64,000 nucleotides of DNA from Gonocerus acuteangulatus (GCA_946811695.1 OX328124.1:88761972-88825971); one strand, 5' to 3'. Shown: positions 43,878-54,504, counted from the first letter of the stretch. Made by a program: numbers and translations. Notes: generated by a model not told the origin, from the sequence alone.

Positions 43878-43922
43878 AATAATTAGAATTAGACAAGAAT
43901 TATGTTGATGCTCCGAAAAAAA
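43878..43922 (+). mobile_element. SINE1-like 3' tail attached to Jockey-like LINE
   Basis: ACAAGAATTATGTTGATGCT then CCG and A9. The last ~29 nt before the A-run match the SINE1 3' end at about 22 positions. It is either the LINE's own 3' end after an internal deletion or a SINE fragment. Confidence 0.5.
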
Positions 43923-44840
43923 AATACGGATCTGATGGAGGGTGGAAGGTTTGCTATTTTTTTAAAAATAATTCCATGTGACTGGAAAATTAATCAACAT
44001 CCAATTCTATGTAGATCTGGCTTTTCCCTATGAACCCACAAGAACACTATTTGGATTACTATATACACAGAGAGACTTTTCACCTACTTATATTTACATA
44101 TGAACACACATATTTTCGGTACACCTATGGATTAGGAAATGTAGAAAATGGTCCCTACCATACGCCATGAGTGGGTTTGCTTCCTTCAGAGCACGTTAAA
44201 ATCTAATAAAATTATTTAAAAAAAATATATTCACACAATATAACAATAAATGAAAAAGTTTCATAAGATTTGAATCTTCTTAATTTTTGTAGCGTTGTAT
44301 TTCTTATTAAAGATTAGTATATGCTTAGATTATGTTAGATCCACATGTTTCAGCTGGCACCGTGGGAAAGGACCATCTGTAATGAGCTTAGGGGCTTGTG
44401 TAAACACGGGCTTCGGACTTACCGCCATGTTGTTTGTGGGTGCTCTCAACATGTTCACGCTCACTCACCCTCTACTTTCACACTTAACTTCTTCGAAGGT
44501 TATGTATTAGAACTAGCTTGTCTTCAACTGTCCCAAAAAGCTTTGATTTTGTTTTATATTCTAGATTTTATGTTTCCGAGGCCACGTCAGACTTTAAATA
44601 TTATTTCGTATGGTTCCTAGAATGGAAAAAAATAATTGTATTTACTTATAGATTTATTAAAAAACGTGTTGTGGGCATTTCTAAGTAGGTGGAGCATTAA
44701 TAATTTAGCTGTGGACCTGCATGGTTCTAATAAAAAAAAAATCTTTGTGGTGCAGAGTTGATGTTTGTTTATAGCACTTTGAAGAAATGTAGCTATTGAG
44801 GCCGCACCTACTCCAAGACACCGAAAACGGGCCCCTTAAC

Positions 44841-44842
<2 letters not shown>
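43923..44842. other. Unassigned sequence
   Basis: The overlapping frames at 44295-44510 and 44345-44620 have no recognisable domain. Confidence 0.35.
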
Positions 44843-44888
<46 letters not shown>

Positions 44889-45080
44889 CACGTTTCTGTC
44901 TGTTTGTCCGTTTATCTGTTTGTTCATTCTACAAATCTACTCCGTTTGACCGATTTTGACCAAACATGGCACACAGGTAGGCCTTGATACGGGAGAAAAA
45001 TTTACTACACTGAACCATTCTGATTCTGACGACCAATTTGAATTGACAGCCATTTTGAATAATTTTTCAAATTTATTTGT
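44843..45080 (+). mobile_element. (TA)n plus family B-like theme
   Basis: About 20 TA units (44844-44884) lead into TCTGTCTGTTTGTCCG and GACCGATTTTGACCAAACAT, the same layout of TA tract, CTGT-rich block and CCGATTTTGA block as in family B, but a different subfamily. Confidence 0.5.
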
Positions 45081-45214
45081 TGATGTTCTTGATAATTAGA
45101 ATAACTCGAACTCATTGATGACTTCACATCATTATATAATCACGTAATGCAGTTTATTTCAATTTTATATCAACAGTCACTGTCTAACCAAGGAGCGCTG
45201 GCCTTTCTTTGATA

Positions 45215-45295
45215 ATTATTAAATTTTAACGTCCATTTATTATTAACTACGAATTTTAGGACGGGTTATCTATAGGTTACCACCCTTTTTTTTAT
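45215..45295 (-). mobile_element. SINE2 3' fragment
   Basis: In reverse complement it reads AAGGGTGGTAACCTATAG, GATAACCCG, ATTCGTAGTTAATAATAAAT and GGACGTTAAAATTTAA, matching 30705-30797. Confidence 0.75.
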
Positions 45296-45500
45296 AAGAA
45301 AGTCAATATACGTTTTGACATCCATCAAAAGTTTGTTCATGTCATTTGGTAGATTTGATCTGCCTCGAAGTTACAGCTAATTAGGTCGTAGGTAATTAAA
45401 AGTCAGATTTGTGTTACAGATGGCACAAATCGTTCTATCGAGTGTTGCCATTGAGTTGTTATCATCAACTACTGCACGATAGGAGAAGGTTTATTTATTA

Positions 45501-45697
45501 GGGGTCACCCGTGTACCTGTGGCTTAGACCTTGGATTCTCATAAGGGAGATGTTGGTTTGAGTCTCGTATGCAGCAGGTTGAGTTTTTCCATTTCAGGGC
45601 TCGTTGCAGAAATTCCTAGCTGCGCCATGGGTGTTTAGGAAGGGTGGCAACCTGTAGATAGCCCGGCGCTAATTTGCAAAATTTGGCAATTAGCCGT
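45501..45697 (+). mobile_element. SINE1 variant carrying a SINE2 module
   Basis: The SINE1 head (GTGTACCTGTGGCTTAG, GGTTTGAGTCTC) and body are followed by AGGAAGGGTGGCAACCTGTA plus GATAGCC (45637-45663), then the SINE1 body resumes (CGGCGCTAAT). The inserted ~27 bp match the SINE2 body. It is a chimeric SINE. Confidence 0.65.
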
Positions 45698-46260
45698 TTA
45701 ATTGATATTGATAAATTATAAAAATAATTACATAGGGCTTTAAAAAGTAACAATCTGGAAACTTGAAGAATACATATAGTTTTAAATGGAATAAATAACA
45801 AAAGCTGGGTGTCCAAGAAACTAAACACAAACTAGGCATTAATTTATTTTTCTTTAAATAAAACTTTATAAAGTAAATAAATAACAAAAATGAATTAGTG
45901 GTAGGATTTCTGTTTAGGATAAGGGCTAGTTAATATAGGTTTGGAAGTGTACATTTTCTAACTTCCCAGTATTTCAGGGATTATAAATCCAGTATTGCAG
46001 GACCCCTAAAATTCTTGATTACAATACATAAAACTTTTCTTTTTTATTCTTTTTTTTAACAGTTAAAACTTACTGAAGAAAATGCACATCGCCACCAAAG
46101 CGATGCATAAAAAATCAATATTAAATTAACAGTTAAATTTTAACTTTTTGAAACTAAAAATTACTGTTTCGATCCCTTCTTTTAATGGCTTTAGTGGAAT
46201 TGCGTGTAGTTCTGTTCTACAGTAGTGAAGTCGAGTAGTCAAACTTGATAAGTGTTATCA
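45698..46260. other. Unassigned sequence
   Basis: AT-rich DNA. The last ~100 bp before 46261 could be a 5' UTR of the ORF remnant there. Confidence 0.35.
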
Positions 46261-46416
46261 ATGGCGGCTGCTCCTGATTCAAAATCTGTCATAGATCCGT
46301 CTGTGAATATGGATACGGAGTCTAGTAATAACTACCAATTAATTTTCACACATACTACACATGATGAGAAAGGAGTTGAGTATAATATATGGAGACCATC
46401 TAGCCAGGAGTTGTAG
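46261..46416 (+). pseudogene. Possible LINE ORF1 start, broken
   Basis: An ATG in good context (ATCAATGGCGG) opens 51 codons, MAAAPDSKSVIDPSVNMD onward, to TAG at 46414. A +1 shift there gives about 48 more codons (VAINTAARRAGTDDPAQ). No domain is recognised. The region upstream is GTC/AGT rich like LINE 5' UTRs. Tentative. Confidence 0.3.
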
Positions 46417-46989
46417 CTATAAATACAGCTGCTAGGAGGGCAGGGACGGACGATCCTGCACAAACAATGACTAGCTCCAATTATTCGACATGCTCGGCTG
46501 CTTCTGCTAACTTGGAAATGTCTAAAGCACTCACGACATTATGGTCAAATTAGCCATTCTACTGATGGGAAATGCATTTAGTTCTGCCAGGGTCGGCGTA
46601 GAAACTAAACTAAATTTAAAATTAGTTTGTAGTAGATATTATACTTAGTTATCGATAGTATTTACTAGACAGAAACAATCAGAACATTGTTTCTTTCCTA
46701 CAAAACTCCAAGAACACGTAAAACGCACTAAAATCACAGATGGAAAAATATCAGGAGTGGCGGAACATTTTTTTCAATCAATTTGTATCACTCTATATTC
46801 TTTGACAAGACATTAAGACAATTCTAAAAAAACACACCTACAAAAGATTATTCAAGACGCCAGCAAAATTATATATTATTTTTAGAATTACAATATAAAA
46901 GATAATTTTGGTCTGGAGTAAAGCCCCATTCAGATGGACAGATTTAATTTATTTTCGATAATAAGTGTTTATACTCCTATAAAGTTATA
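46417..46989. other. Unassigned AT-rich sequence
   Basis: Nothing recognised apart from the tail of the possible ORF1 remnant. Confidence 0.35.
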
Positions 46990-47234
46990 ATTGAAGGGTC
47001 AGTGTCAATAGTGACTAACCCACAATTAGATATAACTGAGAAAATTGGAGTTAAAGTTAAGAAGTGTCTGGAAAAAACTGGTGTTGGTTACAGAAATCAT
47101 TTTAATTGGACCAGTTAAAACCAATCTGTCACCAACAATATTTTTTTTTTTTCAAACTCTTCTTAACTTTAACTGCAATGTTCTGAGTTATTTGTAATTT
47201 CGGGTTAGTCACCTTTGGCACTGAGCCCTTCAAT
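46990..47234. mobile_element. Foldback MITE
   Basis: Arms of about 110 bp (46990-47100, 47118-47234): ATTGAAGGGTCAGTG faces CACTGAGCCCTTCAAT, and AGTTAAAGTTAAGAAG faces CTTCTTAACTTTAACT. Imperfect, so not recent. TSD uncertain. Confidence 0.65.
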
Positions 47235-47589
47235 TAATAATTTTATACCGTTTTTAGAAGGATTCTAACACATTTCTTTGCTATGTTCAAGATGATAAAA
47301 TTCCGTCAATTCAAATGGAAATTACAGTGTATTTGCTCAAATTCTATTTGTTTTTGACACGTGGTTTCTTAAAACTGAACAGAAATATGAACTTTCTGCT
47401 GCTATAAACTAGTGGTAATTTTTATATTATCACTAATGCATATGATGACAATTCAGTTTACATAAGAAAATATTGCTCCCTCTTGTGAGCGTATGACATG
47501 AGACTCCAAGTAAGTTATTAGCGAATGGAACTTTAACAGTGACCTCCCATATGATACATCAAACGGTGTAAAGCTTTATCTTGGAGTTA

Positions 47590-47890
47590 AGGCACTATTA
47601 TCATGGGATATTTTACCCTTAAATTGTACCATACTCTCATTTTATCTAATTGCTTTGTAAGAACACGACACCCATTTTTCTTGATTAAAATAATATACCT
47701 TTGCCTCGTCGCCCTTTAACATAAGGTGGAATAATTTTCGTTGCTAACCTGGATCAAAGGTAAAATTCCCAAGATATAATTTCAATTGTTCATAAATTTA
47801 TTAATTAAATCTATGGCATACTTTTAAGGTTTTCTGGCTTTTCAATATATATCTTGATAATATCCTGTTAGTATTAATGCAAAATCGACC
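47590..47890 (+). repeat. Dispersed repeat, copy 1 (partner at 55555)
   Basis: CATTTTATCTAATTGCTTTG, TTTTTCTTGATTAAAATA, AAATTTATTAATTAA and TTAGTATTAATGC occur in the same order at 55590-55855. No coding content. Confidence 0.6.
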
Positions 47891-48290
47891 TTACATATTG
47901 AATAGAATAAGGACTGGTAATTACTATTTTTTATTATCTCACATTTAAAAATTGATGTAGTGAAACTAAAACCGTTCAAAAGAACGAAACCGGCAACAGA
48001 GCAGTAGTAGAAAATACCCATACGGCACCTATGAATTCCGATCGGAAAGTCCTATTTCAGTGTCTTTTTAGTTTAGTATTGCTTCCCGCCTCATCCTTAT
48101 TTGTAGTTATATTTGTAATATTTTATTATTTTTTTTTTGGTTTTGTTTTTATGAAGGTTGATTTTATATTGAGTTAATTAATTATATTAAACTGTGTGAT
48201 AATAATTATATTATGTATACAAAATGTTGCATTAGATTTTATAATTAGATTTTATAATATTGTCATTGTATATATGTTACGATTATATTG
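47891..48290. other. Probable LINE 3' UTR
   Basis: AT-rich, non-coding, leading directly into the conserved LINE 3' hairpin. Probably the 3' UTR of a 5'-truncated copy. Confidence 0.4.
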
Positions 48291-48360
48291 AGCGAGTCGC
48301 CTTTGTTGCGAGTGCTCAAAAATAAATAAATAATAAAAAAAAAAAACGAAAATAAATAAT
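48290..48360 (+). mobile_element. LINE 3' end with conserved hairpin
   Basis: TTGAGCGAGTCGCCTTTGTT and GCGAGTGCTC fold as a stem, followed by AAAAATAAATAAATAATAAA-type tail. Same architecture as 27085-27138. Confidence 0.65.
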
Positions 48361-48435
48361 TTAATAAATAATGTAACAATATCACTAAAATATTAATACC
48401 TAGGTTATATATGTTTATATATTAGCATAAATATG

Positions 48436-48966
48436 CTTTAGCGATGACTAAACACGTTACAAAAAAGTGTCGCAAATAAGCGTCCGCTGAGATAAGTACC
48501 TCTATCTCATGGTTCCTAATGACTCTGCCTAACTTCTCGCTGACACCACTGACGTATGGCAGAGTAATTCTGCGTCGTTGTTCTGTATCTCTCGTGTTGT
48601 TAGCATCTCGGTGTCGATCCTTCGCTATCCTTATAGTCCGGGCCAATTTCTTCCTGTCATAACCATTGCTGGCTAAGTCCTCCGTTAACTGTTCCAGCTC
48701 TGCTCTTAGGAGTGTATCGTTGCTGCACAGGGATATAGCTCTGTGTGCTAGTGTTTTCGTTACTCCTGTTTTTTGCGCCATGTGATGGTGAGATTCGGCG
48801 TGGAGGTATCTTCCTGTGGCCGTGGGTTTCCGGTAGACCGTGTGTTCTAATCTCCCGTTGGGCCCCTTAATGATCAGGAGGTCTAGGAAAGGCAATCTGC
48901 CGTTCTTCTCTTCTTTAGCGATGACTAAACACGTTACAAAAAAGTGTCGCAAATAAGCGTCCGCTG
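48436..48966 (-). mobile_element. PLE-2 fragment with ~52-bp target duplication
   Basis: A 54-bp perfect direct repeat (48436-48489 and 48913-48966, starting CTTTAGCGATGACTAAACAC) flanks 423 bp of PLE. The repeat's first CTT can also belong to the PLE, so the true duplication is 51-54 bp. The PLE part is nearly identical to 50626-51037 and encodes the region just after the RT core (LPFLDLLIIKGPNGRL to GVSEKLGRVIRNH). It lacks both the RT catalytic core and GIY-YIG. Confidence 0.85.
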
Positions 48967-49893
48967 GCATTCGCGCGGTAGTACGAAAAAGAAGACTGTA
49001 TGTTATACAGTACATTACATAGGTTTGTCGGGTGGACCTAAAGTATATTTATGCTCCTGAATTTGAGCAGAGGGCTCTAAACGAATTTGCTTCAATACTT
49101 AATAAAGATTTTTACTATGTTTATTTTATATTAAATTAGAGATGCTGGCATTAAAAGAAAAATACCAGTTTCACAAATAGCCACTTGAGAACACCCAAAA
49201 ACAAAACAATAACAAAAAAAAAAAACAATTAGCTCAGGGATCTATCGGGAAGTAAGAAATTGACCTCAGCTAATCGATACTGACTTACTGCGAATAATTG
49301 GCTCAGCTGAAGCCTGTTTAAATAGCCGGATCTAGGTGCTTGAGGTATTAGAGGCGTTTAGGGATGTACTTTGAGGTATTAGATGGGCCTTGCGATTATG
49401 CAGTGGAGGTTAACTAATCCACGAACCAATTCCAGGGAGGTTATTGTCGAAAGTAGTTCTACAAGCGAGCACTACGTCACCGTCCCTATCCTGAGCCGTG
49501 TTAGCATAACTACCCAACCATAACGAACCATTGGTCCCTGGCATTGTTTACGCAGCCCTGTAGTTACTGCAGCCACCTCCTCTCTCCCCCACCCCCGCCG
49601 CCGGTTCTGCATTCCCATTGGACAATAGGTCCTGTTAGCCTGATGGTTTATGGCTTCCAATGTCCATGCTAGTCCTTGTATATGGGGTCTGAATTTGAAA
49701 AAGATTGATCCAGGCTGGAGAAGTCATTGCAGTGCCTTTCTTAATTTTCAAAAACTAGCATGTTTCAGCAAGTAGAGCGAATAGAATTTTTTCTGATTTA
49801 AATTTATATAAGTCGCTTACATAAGTACCACATAATTTTCATTTGATCTGAATTTTTGAAAACTTTCATCAAAATAGATATCGACACAAGTCC

Positions 49894-49895
<2 letters not shown>
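48967..49895. other. Unassigned sequence
   Basis: The frame at 49472-49660 (minus) has no known domain. No repeat recognised. Confidence 0.35.
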
Positions 49896-49948
<53 letters not shown>

Positions 49949-49952
49949 TATG
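49896..49952. repeat. (TA)n microsatellite at PLE-2 boundary
   Basis: About 22 TA units, then TACATATATATG. It lies at the left edge of PLE-2, with another (TA)n (51660-51722) at the right edge. Confidence 0.9.
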
Positions 49953-50001
49953 TGTTGTTCATTCGGCATCTGTCTCCAGCGGTCTTGCTCCTCCTAACAT
50001 C

Positions 50002-50040
50002 GCAATATTTCGCCGGATTCCTCTCCGGCTTCTTCGGGCC
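50002..50040 (-). ncRNA. Hammerhead-like motif at PLE-2 3' end
   Basis: CCGAAGA (CUGANGA with U to C), stem GCCGGA/TCCGGC with a 7-nt loop, GAAA and ATATT. The inverted copy has it at 51538-51575. The related module at 13010-13260 has the exact CTGACGA box. Confidence 0.5.
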
Positions 50041-50041
50041 T

Positions 50042-51154
50042 TCACTCATCCTTGCTGGTTGGTAAGGGAATGAGTCCGTCCTTGGTCTGGGCTCCCTTTA
50101 TACGCCTTGGTCGGAGATTGTGCGAGCCAATAAGCTTGGGGGGCTGTGGGCCAATGGGGAGTCGGCTGTCTCCGTCCGTTTCTTCAGTTGTCCGTTCGGG
50201 GCGCTGATGGTCTTGCGTGGGTGGCTTGACTTCTATCCTCTTCATGATGGGCCGCCATGTGTTAGAAAGGATGAGTCCATCTTCTCTATTGAAATTGGCC
50301 GGATACTTCTGGATTTCAATCGCCTCCCTGATTTGTCTTCTGGTCAGAGCGTTTTCTTTGGCTAGGGTCTTGGCTTGGTCAAAGAGGATTTGTTTGAGGC
50401 ACTCTTCTCCGTGTGTTGCCACTGCAGAGTATTTCGTGCGTCCCAGCCTGTAGTCAGCAGCGTGCTGTCCAATCCGGGTGGCTACCTTCTTCCCTGTCTG
50501 TCCTATATACACCTTCCCACAGTCGCACGGTAGAAGGTATACACCCTGGTCTTGTAGCCGCTGCTTATCCTTGCTTTTGCTTAGCCAATCCCCAATTTTG
50601 TTCAGCGGTTTGTAGGCGACCTCTATCTCATGGTTCCTAATGACTCTGCCTAACTTCTCGCTGACACCACTGACGTATGGCAGAGTAATTCTGCGTCGTT
50701 GTTCTGTATCTCTCGTGTTGTTAGCATCTCGGTGTCGATCCTTCGCTATCCTTATAGTCCGGGCCAATTTCTTCCTGTCATAACCATTGCTGGCTAAGTC
50801 CTCCGTTAACTGTTCCAGCTCTGCTCTTAGGAGTGTATCGTTGCTGCACAGGGATATAGCTCTGTGTGCTAGTGTTTTCGTTACTCCTGTTTTTTGCGCC
50901 ATGTGATGGTGAGATTCGGCGTGGAGGTATCTTCCTGTGGCCGTGGGTTTCCGGTAGACCGTGTGTTCTAATCTCCCGTTGGGCCCCTTAATGATCAGGA
51001 GGTCTAGGAAAGGCAATCTGCCGTTCTTCTCTTCTTCAACGGTAAATCTGATGGCTGGGTGCGAGTTGTTCATCAGATGAAGGAATTTTTTGAGTTCCTC
51101 TGCACCGTGCTGCCAGATTGCGAAGACATCGTCCACATATCGTAGCCAAAGCTT
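50042..51154 (-). CDS. PLE-2 RT C-terminus and GIY-YIG endonuclease
   Basis: The frame opens at the palindrome centre, so RT motifs upstream of C are missing. Present in order are LRYVDDVFAIW (catalytic YVDD), RLPFLDLLIIKG, VYRKPTATGRYL, LPYVSGVSEKLGRVIRNH, then the GIY-YIG domain: QGVYLLPCDCGKVYIGQTG, KVATRIGQHAADYR, and the distal EAIEIQKYP with catalytic Glu. A long basic C-terminal tail follows to 50042. The frame is intact to its stop and has no internal stop. It is unlike the PLE at 13.5-20.6 kb, so the window holds two PLE families. Confidence 0.88.
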   Translation of the reverse strand, partial: KLWLRYVDDVFAIWQHGAEELKKFLHLMNNSHPAIRFTVEEEKNGRLPFLDLLIIKGPNGRLEHTVYRKPTATGRYLHAESHHHMAQKTGVTKTLAHRAISLCSNDTLLRAELEQLTEDLASNGYDRKKLARTIRIAKDRHRDANNTRDTEQRRRITLPYVSGVSEKLGRVIRNHEIEVAYKPLNKIGDWLSKSKDKQRLQDQGVYLLPCDCGKVYIGQTGKKVATRIGQHAADYRLGRTKYSAVATHGEECLKQILFDQAKTLAKENALTRRQIREAIEIQKYPANFNREDGLILSNTWRPIMKRIEVKPPTQDHQRPERTTEETDGDSRLPIGPQPPKLIGSHNLRPRRIKGAQTKDGLIPLPTSKDE

Positions 51155-51176
51155 CGGTTTGTGTTCGGTGCTCTTT

Positions 51177-51640
51177 GAAGCTTTGGCTACGATATGTGGA
51201 CGATGTCTTCGCAATCTGGCAGCACGGTGCAGAGGAACTCAAAAAATTCCTTCATCTGATGAACAACTCGCACCCAGCCATCAGATTTACCGTTGAAGAA
51301 GAGAAGAACGGCAGATTGCCTTTCCTAGACCTCCTGATCATTAAGGGGCCCAACGGGAGATTAGAACACACGGTCTACCGGAAACCCACGGCCACAGGAA
51401 GATACCTCCACGCCGAATCTCACCATCACATGGCGCAAAAAACAGGAGTAACGAAAACACTAGCACACAGAGCTATATCCCTGTGCAGCAACGATACACT
51501 CCTAAGAGCAGAGCTGGAACAGCAAGGATGAGTGAAGGCCCGAAGAAGCCGGAGAGGAATCCGGCGAAATATTGCGATGTTAGGAGGAGCAAGACCGCTG
51601 GAGACAGATGCCGAATGAACAACACATTTAATTCCCAGCG
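51177..51640 (+). pseudogene. PLE-2 inverted partial copy
   Basis: This encodes the same RT tail as the minus-strand frame (RYVDDVFAIW to LLRAELEQ), then jumps to the extreme 3' end of the element. The GIY-YIG domain is absent. Confidence 0.85.
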
Positions 51641-51653
51641 AAGTAACTTGAAA

Positions 51654-51659
<6 letters not shown>

Positions 51660-51701
<42 letters not shown>

Positions 51702-51722
51702 TTATTTATATATATATATATA
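51660..51722. repeat. (TA)n microsatellite
   Basis: TA tract with a TTTATTTATT interruption, at the right edge of PLE-2. Confidence 0.95.
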
Positions 51723-51724
51723 TT

Positions 51725-52410
51725 CGAAAAATTTGAAATTCTGCATGGACACTCCGTTTAGGATGTGATCGCTCGTCAAGAAAGGTTTTTTTTATATTCA
51801 AATTTTTAAGTATTTTTAGAGGGGTTTGAATTTGTTAAGGGAGTTATCAATGAATTTTGGAATTTTTAGTTGGTTTTAAAGGGAGCGAGCTCGCCTAGGC
51901 AGCATGCGTTGCTAGGACGATAACAGGTCTGCTGTTACCCTACTGAATCTATTTCATACCATTATATATAATTGAGGTTAATTTCAACTATGATGGTAGA
52001 TCTTGAATTACTAGAAATAAACTTTTATCCCTCATAGAGTTCACGCTATTCCTGGTGATGGTCCATCTAGGTAATAATATTTCGAACCCTTGCACAGCCT
52101 CCTCATCCATCAGAATCTCCAGTCAGAACACTTCTTTGTACAGCTCGTAAGTATAATAGGTGTTTCCAAATGACATCTTGAAATCGTAAATTTTTAAATT
52201 TTAACCTACATTTATTATTGACAACGAATTTTAACCTGTACTGATTAATCTCCTGTTGCTGGTTTGTGGACACTGGTCCGTAGCGCCTCAGTGTCAAAAA
52301 ACATTATACTTTGATTACTTATCAATTGATGAGTAACATATAGTATGACGGAAAGCGTGCTATAAAATAACTATTTATCTGCCGTGACGAAGCTCGGGAA
52401 TTCAGCTAGT
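51725..52410 (-). mobile_element. Family A interspersed repeat, copy 3
   Basis: Reverse complement of the head ACTAGCTGAATTC...CTTCGTCACGG at 52361-52410 and of the GTTGCTAGGACGATAAC block at 51909. The distal GTGAGTGA tail is lost at the (TA)n junction. Confidence 0.7.
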
Positions 52411-52451
52411 AACATGATAACAAAAGATTGGAAGAGGCCGAGGAGAAAATG

Positions 52452-52949
52452 AAAGGCCGAAGCCGGGTAAGCATGGGTTGTCGGCCCCAGAAAGGTTTTC
52501 GCTTGAAATTTGGAGGATCAAACTAGTCCCGTAAAAGTGGCCTAAAGCCAAATTTTCAGCTCTGAATTCACACCCCCCGTCGAATAAAAAAAAGAAAATC
52601 GAAATTGCTTTGATTATTTATATCTCAGGATTGAGTTGTCGGATCAGAATGAATCAAAAAAGAAAATACGCATCTTTCTTAAGGCTTTTAGAATAAAAAT
52701 AATTCGGCTTTCGGTGACATCGCGTTCAACTGTTTTTTTATGTTTTTATTTTTTAATAATTTTTTTTTACGGAGTATCCGTTTTGGTACAATCACCAAAC
52801 TTTTTGTGAAAATTCTCTTACGATCCGTGTACCACCTCAATTTTTTTCAAGAGGCTCCAAGCGGTACGCCATAGTAAAAAAAAAATCGATTCTATTTTGG
52901 CATATATTATGGAAAAGCAAGAGGGTTATATTTAATTGTAATTTAATAA

Positions 52950-53005
<56 letters not shown>

Positions 53006-53055
53006 GACTATGTATAAAATGTTTGTTGACAAACATTATTATCTGTATTATCAAT

Positions 53056-53093
<38 letters not shown>

Positions 53094-53944
53094 GCTAGGC
53101 CATTATTTCCGTTTTATCAATGGTTATTGTTTAGATTAATCCTATTATTTATTTATTTTATACATCGACTCCACAACTAAGACGATTAGCAGGTATCGAA
53201 GTGTGTGACGTCTGAGTTTCACTGAATCAAGTTTATTAATTGTGTAAATAAAACAAGTAGTCCTACTAAGAATCATTTAATATCTGTAATCCGCTCCTTT
53301 TCTATTTAAATAAGCGAAGGTTAGTGCGTACGACTAAAGGCTGATTCACGCTAGACCGTGTCGAGTCCGGGCCGGGCCACGGTGGAACAATCACACCAGC
53401 ATTTTCAATGGACTAGTTCACGCTACACTGGGCCGAGTTTTATGCGTTTGTGATTGCTTCCCCGTGTCCCGGCCAGGACTCGGCCCGGACCCGACACGGT
53501 TAGCGTGAATCGGCCATAAGTCTCTTCTGAGTAATATTTTAGTGAAGTTCTGTAAAGTGTCATCACGTGTTTAGTAAGCATATTCTGACTTATATTGCGT
53601 AATAAGAACAAATAATCCAAGATGTCCTATTTGTGTAAAGCGTGTAAAAGAAGTTCCAGGTACATCCAAAAAGACAGTATTACCTGCTGAAGTGCTTACA
53701 CTATTTATAAACTTGATTCAGTGAAACTCAGACGTCACACACTTCGATACCTGCTAATCGTCTTAGTTGTGGAGTCGATGTATAAAATAAATAAATAATA
53801 GGATTAATCTAAACAATAACCATTGATAAAACGGAAATAATGGCCTAGCTGTCGAACCAACGTAAAAAAAAAAAAAAAAAAAAAAAAATAATCCTTTGAT
53901 AATACAGATAATAATGTTTGTCAACAAACATTTTATACATAGTC

Positions 53945-54008
<64 letters not shown>

Positions 54009-54504
54009 TTATTAAATTACAATTAAATATAACCCTCTCGCTTTTCCATAATATATGCCAAAATAGAATCGATTTTTTTTTACTATGGCGTACCGCTTGG
54101 AGCCTCTTGAATAAAATTGAGGTGGTACACGGATGGTAAGAGAATTTTCACAAAAAGTTTGGTGATTGTACAAAAACGGATACTCCGTAAAAAAAAATTA
54201 TTAAAAAATAAAAACACAAAAAAACAGTTGAACGCGATGTCACCGAAAGCCGAATTATTTTTATTCTAAAAGCCTTAAGAAAGATGCGTATTTTCTTTTT
54301 TGATTCATTCTGATCCGACAACTCAATCCTGAGATATAAATAATCAAAGCACTTTCGATTTTCTTTTTTTTATTCGACGGGGGTGTGAATTCAGAGCTGA
54401 AAATTTGGCTTTAGGCCACTTTTACGGGACTAGTTTCATCCTCCAAATTTCAAGCGAAAACCTTTCTGGGGCCGACAACCCATGCTTACCCGGCTACGGC
54501 CTTT
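52452..54504. mobile_element. 2.05-kb palindrome with ~780-bp arms
   Basis: Arms 52452-53232 and 53714-54504 are near-identical inverted repeats. They begin AAAGGCCGAAGCCGGGTAAG and each contains a (TA)n tract (52955-53003, 53947-54003) and a homopolymer of about 25-40 T/A. The 480-bp spacer holds a Harbinger-like MITE. There is no protein frame. It is either a long-inverted-repeat DNA element or a foldback amplification product. Confidence 0.85.
53338..53514 (+). mobile_element. PIF/Harbinger-like MITE
   Basis: Inverted ends of ~36 bp: GGCTGATTCACGCTAGACCG on the left, CGGTTAGCGTGAATCGGCC on the right, then matching GTCCGGGCCG blocks. Flanking TAA on both sides fits the 3-bp TSD of Harbinger elements. 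GC-rich compared with surroundings. No transposase. Confidence 0.7.

Larger units (their letters stand above)
49953..51640 (-). mobile_element. Penelope-like element 2, 5'-truncated, with inverted partial copy
   Basis: A minus-strand PLE (49953-51154) starts within the RT and runs through GIY-YIG to its 3' end. A second, plus-strand copy (51177-51640) faces it across a 22-bp spacer. The second copy carries a ~750-bp internal deletion (positions equivalent to 50058-50810) with a 3-bp CTG microhomology. Both 3' ends keep the same hammerhead-like module and abut (TA)n. Confidence 0.88.

Noticed and set aside
52452..54504. Assembly artefact as the default explanation of the palindrome
   Set aside because: The arms differ at several bases and by tract lengths, which favours real divergence, though long reads are still needed.
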